A stretch of DNA of 64,000 nucleotides from Lewinellaceae bacterium (GCA_016708875.1 JADJFA010000002.1:310001-374000); one strand, 5' to 3'; positions 20,673-28,092 are shown, counted from the stretch's first letter. A program made the numbers and translations. Notes: generated by a model from the sequence alone, not told the origin.

Positions 20673-22094
20673 TCAGGAAGAAATTTGTGGTGGTTTCCGA
20701 ACAATTATCCTACGTAATTCCCACAAAAAAAATCCCCAGAGCAGTGCATATTCCAAAACAATCAATCCGTAATTCTCTTGCATCCCACCGCCCTCATAAT
20801 GGCTGTAAGAAAGTGCAGCCAAGCCTGACCAAACTACCACAAAACGCCAGTGCGTAAGGAGGGAAAGTGCCAAAGGAACACAAATGTACCATGGCTGTAC
20901 GGTGGCTGAGAATGAGAGATAGAGAAAAAGAGCAAATAGCAAGTAGGTGCTTAAACTTCCCGAAAGTTTTGAACTTTCGGAAAGTTCAACATTCGACAAA
21001 CCCTTTGTCCGCCAAGCAATTATCAACACTCCCAGCGCAGTCAATCCAGCCAAAGCCGGACCAGAATACGCCCCAATATCCCAGCCGATTTTTGAAAAAC
21101 CGAGCTCCCGAACAAGGTAATAAATGCTGGCGTTGAACTGGAATTTCCGAAAATACAAGTCAAGGCTATCCAACATATTTGGCAATACTACCAGAATGGG
21201 CGTAAACAATACCAGGCACGACATGGCAAATATTGCATTGAAAACCAAGCCTTTACGCCAGCCCAGCCAACGCCACACAATGGGCAAAAACATGATTGGG
21301 AGCATCTTGCTGGCGGTGGCGAGCGCCCACCACAGGGCTCCTGTTGCAATTTTACCGTGTTGAATGGCCAACATTCCTGCCAGTAGGAAAAAAATCATAG
21401 CACCTTCAAAGTGGCCGTTGCCGCAGATTTCCAGGATGATGAGCGGATTGAGGGCGTAGAGAAGAGAACACCGAAGGGCGCCGACACCGCCCATACCACC
21501 GAAAAATGATGTGTTATTTGAAAAAATCGGTGGTATGGGCGGTGTCGGTGCTCTTCGGTGTTCCAAAATCCTAATGGTACCAATCTCACAAGCCAGCAAA
21601 AACAATTTCATCACAAACACGCCACCCAATTCACTCATGGGAAAAAGCCAGACTGCCAACGCAAACACGGCTTGGCACACCGGCGGGTAAATCGTGAAGT
21701 ACCCTGGAGAATTGAGTTTTTCAAACAATTCCGGAGTAATACCCGATGGAAATATTTGATTATCAAGAAAATAAGCAGGCGTATGTGAAAAGGGATGGAT
21801 GCCCGCAACGGTCAAGTGTCCGTCCCAGAGAAATCTGGCGTAATCGTCTGAAAGATTGGGAATGCTGAAAAGCAAGAGCACCCGAAGCCCAATGCCAAGC
21901 CAAAGCAGATACCGTGTTTGGCTACTTGAAAAATGACTTTGGAGGTAAAAAACGACCCATACATACAGCCCAAAAAAAGCAGCGTAAGCGGTTATGAATA
22001 CCTGAAAATCACTGCGTTGCACAAAATATCCTAAAAAAATCGTCAGTCCGGCAAATGCAAGACTAAGGATTGGGAATAGAAATTTTTGGCGCAT
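20673..22094 (-). CDS. GT-C fold glycosyltransferase, mannosyltransferase-like, with palindromic insert
   Basis: Integral membrane glycosyltransferase, probably using a polyprenyl-phosphate sugar, of 473 residues with about 11-12 membrane helices. The catalytic-loop block NLSDDYARFLWDGHLTVAGI and PFSHTP near residues 78-105 match the D..RYxWDGxxxxxGxxP signature of DUF2029/PIG-M-like enzymes; YFTIYPPVCQAVFALAVWLF follows. LLYALNPLIILEICGNGHFE (about residue 210 on) is the second conserved block (NP..ilE..GNGH). Between these blocks about 33 residues (EHRRAPTPPIPPIF through GVGALRCS) are encoded by a 98-base palindrome at 21466-21563 that keeps the frame. The start ATG at 22094 sits just after a TACCTTCG motif. 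Confidence 0.8.
   Translation of the reverse strand: MRQKFLFPILSLAFAGLTIFLGYFVQRSDFQVFITAYAAFFGLYVWVVFYLQSHFSSSQTRYLLWLGIGLRVLLLFSIPNLSDDYARFLWDGHLTVAGIHPFSHTPAYFLDNQIFPSGITPELFEKLNSPGYFTIYPPVCQAVFALAVWLFPMSELGGVFVMKLFLLACEIGTIRILEHRRAPTPPIPPIFSNNTSFFGGMGGVGALRCSLLYALNPLIILEICGNGHFEGAMIFFLLAGMLAIQHGKIATGALWWALATASKMLPIMFLPIVWRWLGWRKGLVFNAIFAMSCLVLFTPILVVLPNMLDSLDLYFRKFQFNASIYYLVRELGFSKIGWDIGAYSGPALAGLTALGVLIIAWRTKGLSNVELSESSKLSGSLSTYLLFALFLYLSFSATVQPWYICVPLALSLLTHWRFVVVWSGLAALSYSHYEGGGMQENYGLIVLEYALLWGFFLWELRRIIVRKPPQISS
21466..21563. repeat. 98-bp palindrome inserted in frame inside a coding region
   Basis: Arms 21466-21502 and 21527-21563 (37 bases each) match at 35 positions around a 24-base loop. 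The arms contain recurring CACCG words. The element lies wholly inside the GT-C gene, between two conserved blocks, and is translated without a stop. The peptide is Pro-rich on one arm and Gly-rich on the other, as expected from an inverted repeat. Confidence 0.9.
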
Positions 22095-22186
22095 GGTGCG
22101 AAGGTACGAAGGGCTTTATGCCATGTTTGCGAAAAATCCGCAAGTTTCCCCACTTTTGCCCTCGCTTTTCGCAGCAATCCTCTCCC

Positions 22187-22933
22187 ATGAAAAAACTCCG
22201 CGCATTCTGGCGCTTACTCTATTTCGCCTTTTACACTACATTCAAAATCAGCCAAATCATTCTCAGCAGCCTCTTGATGGGCAATGATATCCGCAGATCC
22301 ATGCGAATCCGTCAACGTTGGGCGCAGCACCTTCTGCCCGCTATTGGGGTTCGTATCCATAAAAGCGGCACACCTCCTGATTTTCCATGTATCCTGATGG
22401 GCAATCACCGCTCGTACCTCGATCCTGTTTTACTGGTTCGAGACACCAATGTTTACGGAGTCTCTAAGGCAGAGGTGGCGAAATGGCCCATCATTGGTTT
22501 CGGCGCAAAAGTTTCAGGGGTGCTCTTTTTAAAACGCGAGAGCGTGGCCAGTCGCAAGAAAACACTGGAAGGAATTGGGGAAAAATTGCACGAAGGGTTC
22601 CCTGTCATGTTATTCCCGGAAGGCACAACCCATTCAGAACCAAGCACTTTGTCGTTCAAACCAGGTGGCTTTAAACTGGCTGCCAGCGAAGGGTTTCCAA
22701 TTGTCCCTGTAGCCATAGATTATGCATCTCCCGAAGACCACTGGATTGGGAAAGACACATTTCTGCCGCATTTTATCCGTCGTTTTGGTGAACGGGAAAT
22801 TCAAGTAGCGGTTAGCTACGGAGAAGCCATTTGGAGCGATGATCCTCAGGGTTTGCTGGAAAATGCTAAAATTTGGATTGATGCTGAACTTGTTGAGATC
22901 AGGGATAGTTTCAAGTTTGAAAGTTATAAGTAG
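22187..22933 (+). CDS. plsC: 1-acyl-sn-glycerol-3-phosphate acyltransferase (PlsC family)
   Basis: Membrane-associated acyltransferase that makes phosphatidic acid from lysophosphatidic acid. The ATG at 22187 (MKKLRAFWRLLYFAF) gives 248 residues; the open frame extends upstream but overlaps the start of the divergent GT-C gene. Motif I, HX4D, is seen in MGNHRSYLDPVLL (about residue 72), the second block in GVLFLKRESVASRKKTLE, and the FPEGTT motif in VMLFPEGTTHSEPS. FKLAASEGFPIVPVAIDYAS is the fourth block. The N-terminal hydrophobic segment (residues 5-30) may be a membrane anchor. PlsC-family paralogues are common, so lipid substrate specificity is not certain. Confidence 0.9.
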   Translation: MKKLRAFWRLLYFAFYTTFKISQIILSSLLMGNDIRRSMRIRQRWAQHLLPAIGVRIHKSGTPPDFPCILMGNHRSYLDPVLLVRDTNVYGVSKAEVAKWPIIGFGAKVSGVLFLKRESVASRKKTLEGIGEKLHEGFPVMLFPEGTTHSEPSTLSFKPGGFKLAASEGFPIVPVAIDYASPEDHWIGKDTFLPHFIRRFGEREIQVAVSYGEAIWSDDPQGLLENAKIWIDAELVEIRDSFKFESYK

Positions 22934-22982
22934 CAAGTTTGAACGTAGCAAGTGCAAATCGCAAAGAGTTTTGAATCTTGAT

Positions 22983-23012
22983 TTTGAAAAACGCTGGGCT
23001 TATATACCTTTG
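22983..23012 (+). promoter_or_regulatory. Promoter of tRNA-Arg
   Basis: A TTTG at 22983-22986 and TACCTTTG at 23005-23012, 18 bases apart, match the Bacteroidota -33/-7 pair TTTG / TAnnTTTG. Transcription would start near 23018, giving a leader of about 140 bases before the tRNA that holds the repeat arms described next. Confidence 0.7.
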
Positions 23013-23023
23013 CAGCCCGACCC

Positions 23024-23162
23024 GCTTTACCCGCCATAGCCCGTTTAGGGCGAAGGCGGGCACGGCGATATGAAATAATTACAAAACCCGCCTTCGCCCT
23101 AAACGGGTTATGGCTTGAACAATAAACCCGCCTTCGCCCTAAACGGGCTTCGGCGGGTAAAG
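23024..23162. repeat. Three-armed inverted repeat in the tRNA-Arg leader
   Basis: The left arm 23024-23060 can pair with 23087-23113 (26 of 27 bases) or with 23127-23162 (34 of 36 bases). The two right arms are direct repeats sharing CCCGCCTTCGCCCTAAACGG. The second right arm ends on the first base of the tRNA. The two hairpins are mutually exclusive. Confidence 0.9.
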
Positions 23163-23233
23163 GCTCCATAGTTCAACGGATAGAATGGGAGTTTCCGGAA
23201 CTTCTGATAGTGGTTCGATTCCACTTGGAGCTA
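23162..23233 (+). tRNA. tRNA-Arg (CCG)
   Basis: A 72-base cloverleaf can be drawn by hand. Acceptor stem GGCTCCA with TGGAGCT (one G-U pair) and discriminator A; D arm GTTC/GAAT; anticodon stem GGAGT/ACTTC with loop TTCCGGA, anticodon CCG; a 4-base variable region; T arm AGTGG/CCACT with loop TTCGATT. The anticodon reads CGG codons. CCA is not encoded, as is common in Bacteroidota. An intrinsic terminator follows 6 bases later. Confidence 0.93.
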
Positions 23234-23238
23234 CTTAA

Positions 23239-23278
23239 CCATCCCCCATCAGCGTCGTGCTGGCGGGGGATTTTTTCT
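23239..23278 (+). terminator. Intrinsic terminator of tRNA-Arg
   Basis: The stem ATCCCCCATCAGC / GCTGGCGGGGGAT (two mismatches) is followed by TTTTTTCT. It stands directly behind the tRNA. The next gene starts 9 bases later, so that gene must depend on readthrough or on a promoter inside the tRNA region. Confidence 0.8.
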
Positions 23279-23286
23279 ACAATATC

Positions 23287-23871
23287 ATGAAAGTCAACAT
23301 TATACTTGGAATTATCGTTATCGCAGTCGGGATCCTGACCTGCAAAAACTTGCAAAAAACGAAAGCGCCGGAAACCGTCGTCGCGGCCCCTGCCGAAGAA
23401 ATACAATATGGCATCAAGGCCTCCCATGTGATTGAAGGGGAACGAGCCGATACGGTCCAGGGCACTTTACAGATCCACAAAGCGCCAAGAATGGTGCAGG
23501 TTCCTGTTGATGCATTTCCCCCGCCCAGTGCCAGCAAAAAAGCCTATCTCAGCACGGGCTGGTGGCACCTAAATATGGCCTACCAACCCAGCGATACTAC
23601 CGTCCACCATCAATACCAATCCAAATGGTTGAAATTCCGTGAAGATCAAACCTTTGATCTTTTGGTCAAGGGTAAAATTGTGGATACTGGCCGCTGGAAT
23701 TTTGACGCTGCGAAAAATGAAATCCTGCTCTCCTGCAAAGATCCTTATATCAACAACTCTTGGGGGGTGCAGGAGAAAGGCTTTGTAATGATTTGGAAGG
23801 GCAATACCTCGATTAACGTTACAGGAATTCAAGTGCGGGTGGTTGGCCAGCGGGATACTCCAAATTGGTAA
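23287..23871 (+). CDS. Hypothetical exported or membrane-anchored protein
   Basis: I do not recognise this 194-residue protein. The ATG at 23287 opens a hydrophobic segment (VNIILGIIVIAVGILTC) that is either an uncleaved anchor or a poor lipobox (ILTC). A low-complexity stretch follows to about residue 80. The C-terminal 110 residues look like a compact beta domain of the lipocalin-like type, with WWHLNMAYQPSDT, WLKFREDQTFDLLVKGKI and TGRWNFDAAKNEILLSC: the pattern of a threshold-and-strand repeat seen in small Bacteroidota lipocalin-like proteins, though this is an inference. It begins 9 bases after the tRNA terminator. Confidence 0.75.
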   Translation: MKVNIILGIIVIAVGILTCKNLQKTKAPETVVAAPAEEIQYGIKASHVIEGERADTVQGTLQIHKAPRMVQVPVDAFPPPSASKKAYLSTGWWHLNMAYQPSDTTVHHQYQSKWLKFREDQTFDLLVKGKIVDTGRWNFDAAKNEILLSCKDPYINNSWGVQEKGFVMIWKGNTSINVTGIQVRVVGQRDTPNW

Positions 23872-23901
23872 GCCCTACCCCACTCAATTCATTCGTGTAT
23901 T

Positions 23902-24678
23902 ATGGTTGTCAATAGTTTTACAGATGTCATTGCGCGGCTTGAGCAGATTATTGCCTGGGCCAAAACAAACGAATCGCCCTTGGGCTATTTTGCGGCATTG
24001 TACTATAAAATGACCATTGCAGTGCGGGATGCAGTGATTCGGGGCGAATTTGAGAACGGCTCACGAATGGAACAGGTGGATGTAGCTTTCGCAAAACGTT
24101 ATTTCGACGCTTTTGACACCTGGCAAGCTGGTGGAACGCCTACCGAATCCTGGAGAATTTCTTTTGAAGTGGCTCAGGACCAACAAATTACTGTGATGCA
24201 ACACCTTTTGTTGGGCATGAATGCGCATATCAATCTGGACCTTTGCATTGCAGCCGCTTCGGTTCGTCAGCGCGACGCGATTTTTGGACTGCGCCACGAT
24301 TTCATGCACGTCAACAAGATAATTGAATCGCTCACGGACCAAACTCAAAGTCAATTGGCCAAAATATGGTTGCCTTTTGATTGGCTCGACCGACTTTTTC
24401 GCACGGAAGATGAAGGTTGGGTAGGATTTAGTATCAGTGCCGCCCGTGGCGCTTCCTGGAAAGCGGCACAGTTAATTGCATTTGCGCCAGATCGGGCTGC
24501 TGAGCAGATTGTCATCGCCGAATTGGACAAAAACGTTGCGTTTTTTGCAAAAAAAATCCATTCGCCTGGCTTGTGGCTTCGATGGTTGTTGCGCTTCATG
24601 CGGCGCTGGGAGGCAGGTTCGGTGAAGGAAAAAATTGAGGTGCTGGAGAATATAAGTGTCAGCGAATTAAACACATAG
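23902..24678 (+). CDS. DUF5995 family protein
   Basis: Cytoplasmic protein of 258 residues of unknown function. The signature block HLLLGMNAHINLDLCIAAAS (about residues 95-115) with GLRHDFMHVNKIIESL after it is characteristic of DUF5995. The rest is predicted helical (YFAALYYKMTIAVRDAVIRG, WLPFDWLDRLFRTED). There is no signal peptide. It starts 30 bases after the preceding gene, suggesting cotranscription. The stop codon lies inside the left arm of the next dyad repeat, and the following gene is convergent. Confidence 0.82.
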   Translation: MVVNSFTDVIARLEQIIAWAKTNESPLGYFAALYYKMTIAVRDAVIRGEFENGSRMEQVDVAFAKRYFDAFDTWQAGGTPTESWRISFEVAQDQQITVMQHLLLGMNAHINLDLCIAAASVRQRDAIFGLRHDFMHVNKIIESLTDQTQSQLAKIWLPFDWLDRLFRTEDEGWVGFSISAARGASWKAAQLIAFAPDRAAEQIVIAELDKNVAFFAKKIHSPGLWLRWLLRFMRRWEAGSVKEKIEVLENISVSELNT

Positions 24679-24776
24679 AATATTAACCACATAAGGCACA
24701 TAAGGACACAAAAGGTTGTCTATTAATCTTTTGTGTCCTTATGTGCCTTTTGTGGTTAATATTCTATGTGTTTAAT
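24666..24776. repeat. Near-perfect 49-bp inverted repeat between convergent genes
   Basis: Arms 24666-24714 and 24728-24776 differ at one base; the loop is 13 bases. The arms contain CACATAAGG-type words at 9-10-base spacing. The DUF5995 stop (24676-24678) lies inside the left arm, and the stop of the convergent ATPase is 10 bases beyond the right arm. It could serve both transcripts as a 3-prime structure; there is no typical T-run. Confidence 0.92.
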
Positions 24777-24785
24777 AATCTAAAC

Positions 24786-26867
24786 CTACCCCAATTCCCA
24801 ACCCCACATAATCTCTGCCACGCGCTGCGTACCTGCCGAAAGATAACGCCTGTAGGTACTGAACGACATATTCAGAAAATCAGCGGTTTTTTCCTGGCTA
24901 CCCACCGGATTCACGAAAGAACGAAACAATACCCGGTGGTATTTTCCGTCCATCGGAGATTCCTCGATTTCTTTGACAACCGCAAGTATTTTCTCTTTTA
25001 AAAATGCCACTCGCTCTGCATCCGAGGCATTTGCCCCTGCGGAGGATACTACCAACTTAGCACGAACCAATGGGTTCTGAATCAATTGGTTGTTGTTGTG
25101 AAAATGCCGCAAAGCTTCCACCACGCTATCGCTGAATTCCGTCTCGCTCAGCACGACCACCTGCATCTGCGGCGCCTCGTTCTCAAAATCGGCAAACGAC
25201 CCTGTTTCGCGTTTTCCAAGCAAATCGAGCCAGGCAAGTGGAGGCCGTGCGCGCCAATCGTGCATATAAAAACCATACGGTGTTCCATTCGCAACAAAAT
25301 CCAAATCAGGTATGGGGGAAAGATCGCCGTAGAGCATCACAGGCTTCCAAAATTCCGGCATCACCACTTCGAGGAAACTCACGGCCAATCCCGGCGTGAA
25401 GTAGTACTGCACAATTGAAAGAAAGATGCTGCTTTGGAGTGCCGACACCTGTTGGTGGGTGTCTTTTGCCATCCACATTCGAAAGATGGCGGTTTGTTCA
25501 CCTTGGCGGAGGTGCAAGTTTTTCGTTTGATAATCAACGACTTTCTGCATCACTGCGTCCGTCAAATTCTTTTCGTTGCTCAATTCGTGGCCATTGATTT
25601 TCAGCACAAAAGCATTGGCTTCTTTGCGCCCGTCGCGCCACACCCAGATTTGAGCTGCAGGGTGTTTGGCCCAAAAATCAAAAGCAGCAAGGCTTTCTTC
25701 TCCTTCTAAATGCAACACGATATCGCGCAATACTGGCAGGTCGTTCTGGTTTGCCACATCCATCCAAAAACTTCCAGTTTCCTGCCATTCAAAAAAGGGT
25801 TTGATGGCCGGGATAGTGCGGTGCAGGAAAATCAGGTCGAACAGCACTTTTCGCTGTTGCTCGCCGCTCACTTCTTTTAATTTTCGGTGGTAATAATGGC
25901 GACTTCGGGCATGAAGTTCGGCATTCCAATCGGGGTGTCGCCATTTCAAATCAGCACAAAGCGCTTCGCGGGCAATGTCGTGCGGGTAAATGCCTTCACG
26001 GCCAATGCTGATGAACGAAAGTCCACACATCCAGCTGAAAAGTTCGCTTGCATCTTCCACACCCATCACCTCGGCTAAAAGTGATTCAGTAAGCAGATTG
26101 ACGATGCTGCATACCTCCAAAGCAGCCCTGTGCATGGGGCTGGGCACTTGACGCACAAAGAGTTGCAGCAAGGTTCGCACCACATCAGGCGATTCGTCCG
26201 GCGTGAAATTTTTGTCGGGATATTGCTCATAAATGTCCGCCACCACAGAAAGCGCAAGCGGGTGACCGTGCGTAAAATCAAGAATTGGCTTAATTTTTTC
26301 TTCGGGCATATTCCTCCGGCGGAGGTATTCTTCGCTTTCAGCATCGGAGAAACTGCGCAATTGCACAGTACGCATCAAGACCTTCCAGCCAGAATCGCTG
26401 AGCCAGGCAACCGAAGGAGCATTGCGCCCGCACATTACCGTGAGCATATTTGAGGGGAGATTGGGCAAAAAATCCGTGCGAACCCAGTCGTCTATTGGGC
26501 TGATTTTTTCGTAGGTGTCAATAAAAAGTACCGTGTGGCCGTCCAACAGGCCCAGGCCTTCAAATACATCTTGTCCGGCGTGGATGGATTTTCCAAGGCT
26601 ATTGCGAACGGCTTCTAAGAAGGCAGATGGATGTGCATCAACCTCACGGGCATCCAGCGTAAGGTGGCGAACCTTGTGTTCGCCACAAATCTCCGTTAAA
26701 TGTTTCAGAAGGGTTGTTTTGCCCTCGCCGCCTGCCCCGTAAATGTAGAGCAGGATGAATTCAAACTCTGAGGCAGTCAGTTGATTTTCAAACAGTTGAA
26801 TCTCTTTTTCACGCCCCACAAAAGAGCGGCGGCGGGCCTTAGCAAGTAAGTCGGCGATGGAAGGCAT
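24786..26867 (-). CDS. STAND-like AAA/NACHT ATPase with C-terminal helix-turn-helix-like block
   Basis: Signal-transduction ATPase of 693 residues. FVGREKEIQLFENQL near residue 17 is the usual entry to such NTPase domains; Walker A is YGAGGEGKTTLLKHL (about residue 45), Walker B HTVLFIDTYE (about residue 110), and a sensor-like MCGRNAP and THGHPLALSVVADIYEQ (GxP motif) follow. The middle (residues 330-560) has no repeats that I can name. The C-terminal 120 residues contain VEALRHFHNNNQLIQNPLVR and TADFLNMSFSTYRRYLSAGT, the latter a helix-turn-helix-like block ending the protein. This end is shared by some bacterial STAND regulators. A regulatory or defence role is inference. There is no partner gene nearby; it stands alone between convergent and divergent neighbours. 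Confidence 0.8.
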   Translation of the reverse strand: MPSIADLLAKARRRSFVGREKEIQLFENQLTASEFEFILLYIYGAGGEGKTTLLKHLTEICGEHKVRHLTLDAREVDAHPSAFLEAVRNSLGKSIHAGQDVFEGLGLLDGHTVLFIDTYEKISPIDDWVRTDFLPNLPSNMLTVMCGRNAPSVAWLSDSGWKVLMRTVQLRSFSDAESEEYLRRRNMPEEKIKPILDFTHGHPLALSVVADIYEQYPDKNFTPDESPDVVRTLLQLFVRQVPSPMHRAALEVCSIVNLLTESLLAEVMGVEDASELFSWMCGLSFISIGREGIYPHDIAREALCADLKWRHPDWNAELHARSRHYYHRKLKEVSGEQQRKVLFDLIFLHRTIPAIKPFFEWQETGSFWMDVANQNDLPVLRDIVLHLEGEESLAAFDFWAKHPAAQIWVWRDGRKEANAFVLKINGHELSNEKNLTDAVMQKVVDYQTKNLHLRQGEQTAIFRMWMAKDTHQQVSALQSSIFLSIVQYYFTPGLAVSFLEVVMPEFWKPVMLYGDLSPIPDLDFVANGTPYGFYMHDWRARPPLAWLDLLGKRETGSFADFENEAPQMQVVVLSETEFSDSVVEALRHFHNNNQLIQNPLVRAKLVVSSAGANASDAERVAFLKEKILAVVKEIEESPMDGKYHRVLFRSFVNPVGSQEKTADFLNMSFSTYRRYLSAGTQRVAEIMWGWELG

Positions 26868-27082
26868 ATTCGAGCAAGATTGTTCGACCTGAGGATTTGT
26901 TGGGCGAAATTAAGGAAGTGATGGGGGGATTTTGGGTTTTTTGTTCGAAGTGGCACTTTACTTTGACAGCGTTTTCTCGGAACATATCCCCACCCACTTT
27001 GTTTTCGAGGCTAATAAAACACGACAAAACAAGTCCCAGAAAAAGGATTTTGTCCAGCATCGTTTTTCCCAGAAGCAAAATC

Positions 27083-27090
27083 TACCTTTG
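27083..27090 (+). promoter_or_regulatory. -7 element TACCTTTG before the ferredoxin gene
   Basis: A TAnnTTTG match in the 325-base gap 26868-27192, which otherwise holds only the triple palindrome and an unsupported 79-codon minus-strand frame. The -33 region is a T-run without TTTG. The three palindromes lie just downstream, in the leader. Confidence 0.45.
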
Positions 27091-27114
27091 CGCTCCTTTT
27101 TTCATTGAAAAACC

Positions 27115-27182
27115 GCGAAATGAGTTTCGCGCCACACATTGCGAAATGAATTTCGCATTACATAACGCGAAATGACTTCGCG
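27115..27182. repeat. Three palindromes phased at exactly 26 bp before the ferredoxin gene
   Basis: GCGAAATGAGTTTCGC, GCGAAATGAATTTCGC and GCGAAATGACTTCGC start at 27115, 27141 and 27167. The exact 26-base phase and the position 11-78 bases before the start codon resemble an operator array or leader structure. The word is shared with the inverted repeat at 2731-2788. Confidence 0.85.
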
Positions 27183-27192
27183 CCACCCGATT

Positions 27193-27534
27193 ATGGCTGT
27201 TATCCACTTTCTGTTTGAAGACGCGAATATTGCCCCAAAAACTGTCGAGGGCAACTTTGAAGATATGTCCATCCTCGAACTGACCGAGGAATACGATGTA
27301 CATCTTAACCACAACTGCGGCGGCGTTTGTGCCTGCTCCACCTGCCATGTTTATGTGGAAAAAGGGGAAGAATTCCTGGAAGGAATCTCAGACAAAGAAG
27401 AGGATTTTATTGACCGGGCCATTAACCCCAGAATTGAAAGTCGCCTTGGTTGTCAATGTGTTATACTCGACAACGCTGCAAAAATCACGGTCACCATTCC
27501 AGATCAGAAACGAATCATTGGACACGAACACTAG
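27193..27534 (+). CDS. [2Fe-2S] ferredoxin, ISC/adrenodoxin type
   Basis: Electron carrier of 113 residues. The iron-sulfur ligands are in HNCGGVCACSTCHVYVE (C-x5-C-x2-C) and the fourth Cys in SRLGCQCVI; an extra Cys follows. EEDFIDRAINPRIESRLGC is typical of the ISC-type ferredoxins that feed electrons to Fe-S cluster assembly. The ATG at 27193 (MAVIHFLFEDANIAPK) is chosen; an in-frame ATG 7 codons upstream lies in the palindrome array. IscX is encoded about 560 bases downstream, with one small gene between, which supports an Fe-S assembly role. Confidence 0.93.
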   Translation: MAVIHFLFEDANIAPKTVEGNFEDMSILELTEEYDVHLNHNCGGVCACSTCHVYVEKGEEFLEGISDKEEDFIDRAINPRIESRLGCQCVILDNAAKITVTIPDQKRIIGHEH

Positions 27535-27648
27535 GTATGAAGTGATAAAGTGATGGAGTGATGAAGTGATTTGGGCCGTGATGAAGTTGAGGATTTTTTT
27601 GTATCTTTAACAACATTTCACCCTCTCCTCACTTCATCAATTCATTAC
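27535..27648. repeat. Word-repeat dyad, word GTGATGAA (copy 1)
   Basis: Tandem words GTGATAAA, GTGATGGA, GTGATGAA (8-base period) at 27535-27571, and complementary words CTTCATCA and TTCATTAC at 27630-27648. The arms are imperfect. The same word builds the next two intergenic dyads. Confidence 0.65.
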
Positions 27649-27651
27649 CAA

Positions 27652-28014
27652 ATGGAAGACAATACTTTTAATGAGCGTTTTAGATCTCGAACAAAAAAAT
27701 TTGCCGTTGATGTTTTCTTGTACCTGGGTACTTTATCAGGTATAAAAAATGCTCAACCAATTGTTTATCAATTAACCAAGTCTTGCACTTCTGTTGCTGC
27801 CAATTGGCGTGCTGCGTGTCGGGCAAGATCAAGTAATGAATTTTATTCCAAGGTTTGCATTGTTGTAGAAGAAGCAGATGAATCAGAATTTTGGCTAGAC
27901 TTCATCTGTGCGACAAATATTGACAATTCCCCCGAACGCCAGCGACTTGAGAAAGAAGCACACGAAATTTTACTCATAACATCCACCATCAAATCTAGAA
28001 ACACTCCTAAGTGA
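27652..28014 (+). CDS. Four helix bundle protein (S23/TIGR02436 family)
   Basis: Small all-helical protein of 120 residues related to the 23S rRNA intervening-sequence protein family. The typical pattern is visible: FAVDVFLYLGTLSG, then QLTKSCTSVAANWRAACRAR (the conserved Q..RS..S...N..E..... region) and FYSKVCIVVEEADESEFWLD. The start at 27652 (MEDNTFNERFRSRTKK) follows a dyad repeat; an upstream frame extension is repeat sequence. The biochemical role is unknown. It is inserted between the ferredoxin and iscX genes, flanked on both sides by dyads of the same word. Confidence 0.87.
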   Translation: MEDNTFNERFRSRTKKFAVDVFLYLGTLSGIKNAQPIVYQLTKSCTSVAANWRAACRARSSNEFYSKVCIVVEEADESEFWLDFICATNIDNSPERQRLEKEAHEILLITSTIKSRNTPK

Positions 28015-28084
28015 TGAAGTGATAGAGTAATACATGCGATTCCACAAACCAAATCACTTCATCACTCCATCACTTCATCACTCC
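28010..28084. repeat. Word-repeat dyad, word GTGATGAA (copy 2)
   Basis: The left arm GTGATGAAGTGATAGAGT (from 28011, overlapping the preceding stop) pairs with CACTCCATCACTTCATCAC and the preceding words at 28051-28084, with a few mismatches. It lies 8 bases before iscX. Confidence 0.75.
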
Positions 28085-28092
28085 ATTAAAAA

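Noticed and set aside
26839..27078. 79-codon minus-strand frame with a hydrophobic start (MLDKILFLGLVLSCFISLEN)
   Set aside because: It looks like a small lipoprotein signal but overlaps the STAND ATPase start, the body has no recognisable pattern, and there is no terminator or promoter of its own.
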